From positions 1 to 15,928 of the forward strand of contig JAPLVQ010000105.1 of NCBI GenBank assembly GCA_026397035.1: a stretch of 15,928 nt of DNA. Reading direction: 5' to 3'. Under the pieces are notes generated by a model. That model saw nothing but the letters and a program-made list of their open reading frames with translations, made no database searches and had not been told where the DNA came from. Of this stretch, positions 13,049 to 15,928 are shown piece after piece. The number at the start of each line of letters is the position of its first letter. The first letter of the stretch is position 1. The position numbers and the translations under genes were made by a program. This DNA is from Candidatus Iainarchaeum sp. (GTDB taxonomy: Archaea > Iainarchaeota > Iainarchaeia > Iainarchaeales > JAAZKV01).

Positions 13049-13551
13049 CTTAAACTAATTATTTTTTGCGTGTATTCGGCGGGGATTTGAAAGTAAGAAA
13101 TAATTTCCCGTCCAAGTTTTGCGCTTACTATCGTATTTTTTAAAATTGATGAAGTAAAAGAATATTCAGCGTAGACTATTCCTTCTCCGCGCAATATTTG
13201 TACCGTGCTGTTCTCGATTAAGTATTCTTTTGTCGTTTCGCCTATTTTTTGGTGGAGGAGCGTGGAAGCGAATGTTTTTTTGTTCAAGTATTTTGCGAGT
13301 ATAGTGTTTATTTCGCTTAACGCAATTACTGAATTATAATTGCCGTTATTAATCTGTTCTTCGAGTTTTGCTTTTACTATTTTGTCGGTATTATTTTCAA
13401 GCAGTGTTCTTTGTTTATTCGCTTCTTCGGCGATGATGAGTTCATTTTTTACTTTTTCAAGTCCGAGGTAATTGTTTTGCGTGTTTTGTGTAAAGAGTAT
13501 TAATATTAGCGTCATTGCAAGTATTAGTGCGTAAGAAACAAAGCCTTTCAT
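13045..13551 (-). CDS. pilin-like protein without acidic +5 residue (operon gene 1)
   Basis: 168 residues, first gene of the minus-strand operon. It opens MKGFVSYALILAMTLILILF: a two-residue basic start, Gly3, then a hydrophobic helix, as in prepilins with a very short leader, but where the other subunits have Glu or Asp this one has only hydrophobic residues. Pseudopilins at the tip of type II secretion complexes (GspK) also lack this residue, which is only an analogy. The head starts with a helical region (LGLEKVKNELIIAEEANKQR) and finishes with strands (AEYSFTSSILKNTIVSAKL). The ATG has a TATA box 26 nt upstream and no ribosome site, so the operon mRNA probably begins at this codon. Confidence 0.72.
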   Translation of the reverse strand: MKGFVSYALILAMTLILILFTQNTQNNYLGLEKVKNELIIAEEANKQRTLLENNTDKIVKAKLEEQINNGNYNSVIALSEINTILAKYLNKKTFASTLLHQKIGETTKEYLIENSTVQILRGEGIVYAEYSFTSSILKNTIVSAKLGREIISYFQIPAEYTQKIISLR

Positions 13552-13553
13552 TA

Positions 13554-13586
13554 AAAGGACTTTTATTGACGAGTTAAAAAGTCTTT
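13554..13586. promoter_or_regulatory. TATA box and inverted repeat of the pilin-like operon
   Basis: The minus-strand TATA box CTTTTTAA (13574-13581) lies 26 nt before ATG 13551. It overlaps the right arm of an inverted repeat: AAAGGACTTTT (13554-13564) and AAAAGTCTTT (13577-13586), complementary over ten positions with one bulged G. A repressor bound to the arms would cover both TATA box and transcription start. Confidence 0.45.
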
Positions 13587-13655
13587 GGGAGTTTTCGTCG
13601 ATTGTTGTATCTTGCTAATAAAAAAGGTATTTTTTAAACGCGTTTTTTGCTTCGA

Positions 13656-13713
13656 ATTAAACAGTTTTTCTAAAATTAAACAGCTTTTCTAAAATTAAAC
13701 AGTTTTCTTCAAA
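13656..13713. repeat. three tandem 19-20 bp repeats
   Basis: Unit 1 ATTAAACAGTTTTTCTAAA (13656-13674), unit 2 with a single T to C change (13675-13693), and unit 3 of 20 bp with changes near its end (13694-13713). They abut the stop codon of the small membrane-protein gene and lie between it and the pilin-like operon promoter. They are contiguous without spacers, so this is not a CRISPR array. Possible roles are protein-binding iterons or a 3' end element; simple slippage is also possible. Confidence 0.75.
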
Positions 13714-13977
13714 TTACATGAAAAATAGTGCGATTACAAGGATAGCAAATACTACTGCAGCAAACGCTCTGTTGTAATATGCGATTAGTCCTGTCACTGC
13801 TGGTGCTATTACTGCAAGCATTGCCTGGTTTGGGTGGCGCTGGGCTATAATTACTCCCGCAAGTGCTCCTAGCGCTATCATAAAGAAAAAGAATGCCACA
13901 AAGTTCGCTATTTTTTTGTCGATATCTGCTTGTATTTTTCCAAACCATTTATCGGCTATTTTTTGAAATTCCACCAT
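13714..13977 (-). CDS. small membrane protein, unknown function
   Basis: 87 residues. An amphipathic cytoplasmic-looking start (MVEFQKIADKWFGKIQADIDKK) is followed by two or three hydrophobic segments (about 25-46, 53-67 and 70-87), ending directly in the membrane with FFM. I recognise no family. The frame also opens at a GTG at 13986, but ATG 13977 is 27 nt from a TATA-like box (about 14000-14008). It diverges from pheS and lies upstream, on the same strand, of the pilin-like operon, separated by three tandem repeats and the operon promoter. It might be a small membrane partner of that system, but only position supports this. Confidence 0.65.
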   Translation of the reverse strand: MVEFQKIADKWFGKIQADIDKKIANFVAFFFFMIALGALAGVIIAQRHPNQAMLAVIAPAVTGLIAYYNRAFAAVVFAILVIALFFM

Positions 13978-13999
13978 CAGTTTCACTAAAATATTTCCT

Positions 14000-14008
14000 T
14001 TAGTTAAT
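14000..14008 (-). promoter_or_regulatory. candidate TATA box of the small membrane-protein gene
   Basis: ATTAACTAA on the minus strand, centred 27 nt before ATG 13977. It is weaker than the other boxes in the window. Confidence 0.3.
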
Positions 14009-14065
14009 CCTTAATAATTTGACGTCGGACCTTTTTTAGGGGGTTTTTATTACCCTTTCCAAATG

Positions 14066-14075
14066 TTTAAAATAA
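14066..14075 (+). promoter_or_regulatory. TATA box of pheS
   Basis: TTTAAAATAA centred 26 nt before ATG 14096. It overlaps the start region of the longer open frame (ATG 14063), which argues that the longer start is not used. Confidence 0.55.
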
Positions 14076-14095
14076 CAAGTAACGCTTACTTTCTA

Positions 14096-15547
14096 ATGTC
14101 TAATGCTTTGAATGAGAGGGTAAAAGAGCTCAGCGAGATTGAGCGTAAGGCTGTTTTGGCTTTGTCAAAGATTCCCGTTTCTTTTGAAGAATTATCGGTT
14201 TCTGCCGGCGTGCCTATTGATTCAATTAGGCGTGCTAGTGCTTGGCTTAAAGAAAAGGGTTTTGCTATAGTTCTAGAAGAAGAGTCAGAAGGCTATTCAC
14301 TTTCGTCATATGGGGAGAAGGCTCTTTCTAAAGGTATGCCTGAAAATATTTTTCTTGAAGCGCTTTCTCGTATTGGCGGTAAAGCAACTTTTGCCGAGCT
14401 TGAGAAAGAATCGGGTTTGTCCAAACAGGAATTCATGGCGGCGCTTGGGATTAATAAGCGTAAAGTTTTTGTGATTATTTCCGGAGGGAAGATTGAAGAG
14501 ACTGGGGTTGCCAAAGAACAGGAGTCTTTTTCTGAACAGAATTTTTTGAGGGATATTGCTGATGGCAAGAAAATAAAACCTGAAGTACTGCTTGAGCTTT
14601 CAAAGCGCGGCTTGGTTGAGAAAAAGAAATTAATCTCCCGTACAATAAAAATTTCTCCCGCTGGAGAAGAAGCTAAAGAAATTCTTTTAACACAGAATGT
14701 TTCCCGCACATATGACGTCAGTGCTCCTGTTCCGCAGATATTTTTAGGAAAAAAAGCGCCGTATATCCAGTTTTTGCAGCAGATTCGCCAAAAGCTTGTT
14801 ACACTTGGTTTTAAGGAAATGCCTACAACTTTGGCGGTTACTGAGTTTTATCATTTTGATGTGTTATTTCAGCCTCAGAATCATCCAGCAAGGGCTTGGA
14901 CTGATACTTACCAGTTAAAGAATCCAAAGAAAGGCGCATTACCAAAAAAAGAAATGGTTGATGCAATCAGAGCCGCTCATGAGAATGGAGGGGTGTCAGG
15001 GAGTAAGGGCTGGGGTTATGATTGGAGCGCTGATATTGCCGAGCGGTTAATGCCTTCAGCGCATGGTACTGCTCACTCCGCGCGTCAGCTTATTAGCGGG
15101 GTAAAGTCTCCGGGAAAGTATTTTGCTATTGCGCGTTGTTTTCGTCCTGATGTTCTTGATGCTACTCACTTGATGGAGTTTAACCAGATGGAGGGGTTCA
15201 TTATTGGGGAAGGCTTGAATTTTAAACACTTGCTTGGTATGCTTAAAGATTTTGCAATTGAAATTGCGGGAGCCCAAGAAGTAAAATTCTTTCCTGATTA
15301 TTATCCTTTCACTGAACCTAGTGTTCAGCTTAGCGCTAAACATCCTGAGCTTGGCTGGGTAGAGTTTGGGGGTGCAGGAATGTTTAGACCCGAGATGCTT
15401 GATAATATAGGGATTAAAGGCGAAGCAATTGCTTGGGGATTGGGGATTGACAGGCTTGCGATGTTTAAACTTGGAATAAATGATATTCGTTATCTTTTCT
15501 CGGATGATTTGTCATATTATAGAAATGCTAAAGGGGTTTTGATTTAG
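14096..15547 (+). CDS. pheS: phenylalanyl-tRNA synthetase alpha subunit
   Basis: 483 residues of the archaeal/eukaryotic-type PheS, which with PheT charges tRNA-Phe in an alpha2-beta2 enzyme. The N-terminal 200 residues contain winged-helix repeats (for example PVSFEELSVSAGVPIDSIRR and GKATFAELEKESGLSKQEF) typical of this type and used in tRNA binding. The class II catalytic core follows, with motif 2 at ARCFRPD (346-352, Arg350) through LMEFNQMEG and motif 3 at GLGIDRLAM (448-456, Arg453). DTYQL and the SAHGTAHSARQL segment are also characteristic. ATG 14096 begins MSNALNERVKEL, the usual opening, and fits the leaderless TATA box. pheT does not follow directly: the next frame encodes an unrelated basic protein. 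Confidence 0.96.
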   Translation: MSNALNERVKELSEIERKAVLALSKIPVSFEELSVSAGVPIDSIRRASAWLKEKGFAIVLEEESEGYSLSSYGEKALSKGMPENIFLEALSRIGGKATFAELEKESGLSKQEFMAALGINKRKVFVIISGGKIEETGVAKEQESFSEQNFLRDIADGKKIKPEVLLELSKRGLVEKKKLISRTIKISPAGEEAKEILLTQNVSRTYDVSAPVPQIFLGKKAPYIQFLQQIRQKLVTLGFKEMPTTLAVTEFYHFDVLFQPQNHPARAWTDTYQLKNPKKGALPKKEMVDAIRAAHENGGVSGSKGWGYDWSADIAERLMPSAHGTAHSARQLISGVKSPGKYFAIARCFRPDVLDATHLMEFNQMEGFIIGEGLNFKHLLGMLKDFAIEIAGAQEVKFFPDYYPFTEPSVQLSAKHPELGWVEFGGAGMFRPEMLDNIGIKGEAIAWGLGIDRLAMFKLGINDIRYLFSDDLSYYRNAKGVLI

Positions 15548-15559
15548 GGGGGATGAATT

Positions 15560-15928
15560 ATGCAAAGTAAAAATGTGCTTGTGAGGAATATGGCTTTTCG
15601 TGGTCGTATTGGAAAAACAAAATTAGTTAGAATTGGGGGGAATGCAAGGATCTTTTCTGAGATGCAGAGGGGGGCGCGTGCTTCAAGAGGTCATTTTGGG
15701 ACAACTATTCCGAACCAACTTTTCAAAGTGGAAAAGAACGTGCGCATGAATCTTTTGGTTTTCTCTAAACTGAAGGGAAATAGTAGGCAGAGGTTAAAAC
15801 CTATGCAGGTTGCATCTCAACTTGGAGTTAATCTTTCGCAGCTTGGGGTATTGAGAGGATACATTTTGCCTTTATTTAAAAAAAAAGATAAACGCTCACT
15901 TTTAAGTGAGTTATTTACCTCTAGTAGG
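15560..15928 (+). CDS. unrecognised basic protein, truncated by the window end
   Basis: An open frame of 123 codons from ATG 15560 that is still open at the right edge. It starts 12 bases after the pheS stop codon behind a GGGGG tract, so it is probably translated from the pheS transcript. The product is rich in Arg and Lys (MAFRGRIGKTKLVRIGG, MQRGARASRGHF) and has a stretch near residues 80-101 (RLKPMQVASQLGVNLSQLGV) whose spacing resembles a helix-turn-helix. It does not look like PheT, whose N-terminus is different. An ATG at 15553 in another frame gives only five codons. Function unknown; nucleic-acid binding is a weak inference. Confidence 0.6.
   Translation, partial: MQSKNVLVRNMAFRGRIGKTKLVRIGGNARIFSEMQRGARASRGHFGTTIPNQLFKVEKNVRMNLLVFSKLKGNSRQRLKPMQVASQLGVNLSQLGVLRGYILPLFKKKDKRSLLSELFTSSR

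Noticed and set aside
13656..13713. CRISPR array
   Set aside because: The units are contiguous with no spacers, only three copies, and no cas genes are present.
14063..14095. ATG 14063 as the pheS start
   Set aside because: It overlaps the TATA box, and the extra eleven residues are not part of the family; ATG 14096 fits better.
15553..15570. ATG at 15553 as the start after pheS
   Set aside because: It meets a stop after five codons; ATG 15560 opens a frame to the window edge.

Overview
The window comes from an archaeon with an AT-rich genome. The evidence is an archaeal-type topoisomerase I, a Cdc48/VAT AAA ATPase, an archaeal/eukaryotic-type PheS with N-terminal winged-helix domains, class III (QxSxE) prepilin signal peptides, and TATA-box promoters lying 25-30 nt upstream of start codons (leaderless transcripts). 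Small proteins, many unrecognised membrane or secreted proteins and a reduced NFACT protein suggest a DPANN-type lineage, but the phylum cannot be fixed from the sequence alone. I see no tRNA, rRNA, CRISPR array, insertion sequence or phage gene.

Layout. 1-3600: a MazG-like pyrophosphohydrolase (minus) diverges from topA, which is followed by a polytopic membrane protein. 3594-4014: a non-coding stretch of about 420 bp with a candidate folded RNA element, an inverted repeat around a TATA box and a seven-codon leader ORF, leading into an Lrp/AsnC-like regulator with a hairpin terminator. 4593-7107: an NFACT-R (RqcH C-terminal half) protein converges on two minus-strand genes, a kinase-fold-like protein without catalytic residues and a secreted beta-rich protein. 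7264-9393: a Cdc48-like ATPase whose second AAA domain has cleanly lost the segment carrying Walker A. 9472-10845: a membrane-anchored protein of unknown function and an M50 (site-2 type) protease on the minus strand.

11062-13551: a pilin-type locus. Two plus-strand genes with class III signal peptides converge on a tightly overlapping four-gene minus-strand operon whose products all have a pilin-like N-terminal hydrophobic helix, three of them sharing a [DE]-A-[TL]-I-A signature. These six small proteins could be major and minor subunits of one surface filament or secretion pseudopilus; the ATPase, platform protein and prepilin peptidase are not in the window. 13714-15928: a small membrane protein with three tandem 19-20 bp repeats behind it, pheS, and the start of an unrecognised basic protein running off the right end.

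Two start modes appear. Promoter-proximal genes mostly have a TATA box about 26-29 nt before the start codon and no Shine-Dalgarno (leaderless). Operon-internal genes and a few others carry purine-rich GGTGGT or GGAGG-type sites. I used this to trim several starts. The most notable observations are the Cdc48 protein lacking the D2 Walker A, the six-gene pilin-like locus, the folded element near 3744-3825, the stand-alone NFACT-R protein, the kinase-like protein without catalytic residues and the beta-barrel-like secreted protein.
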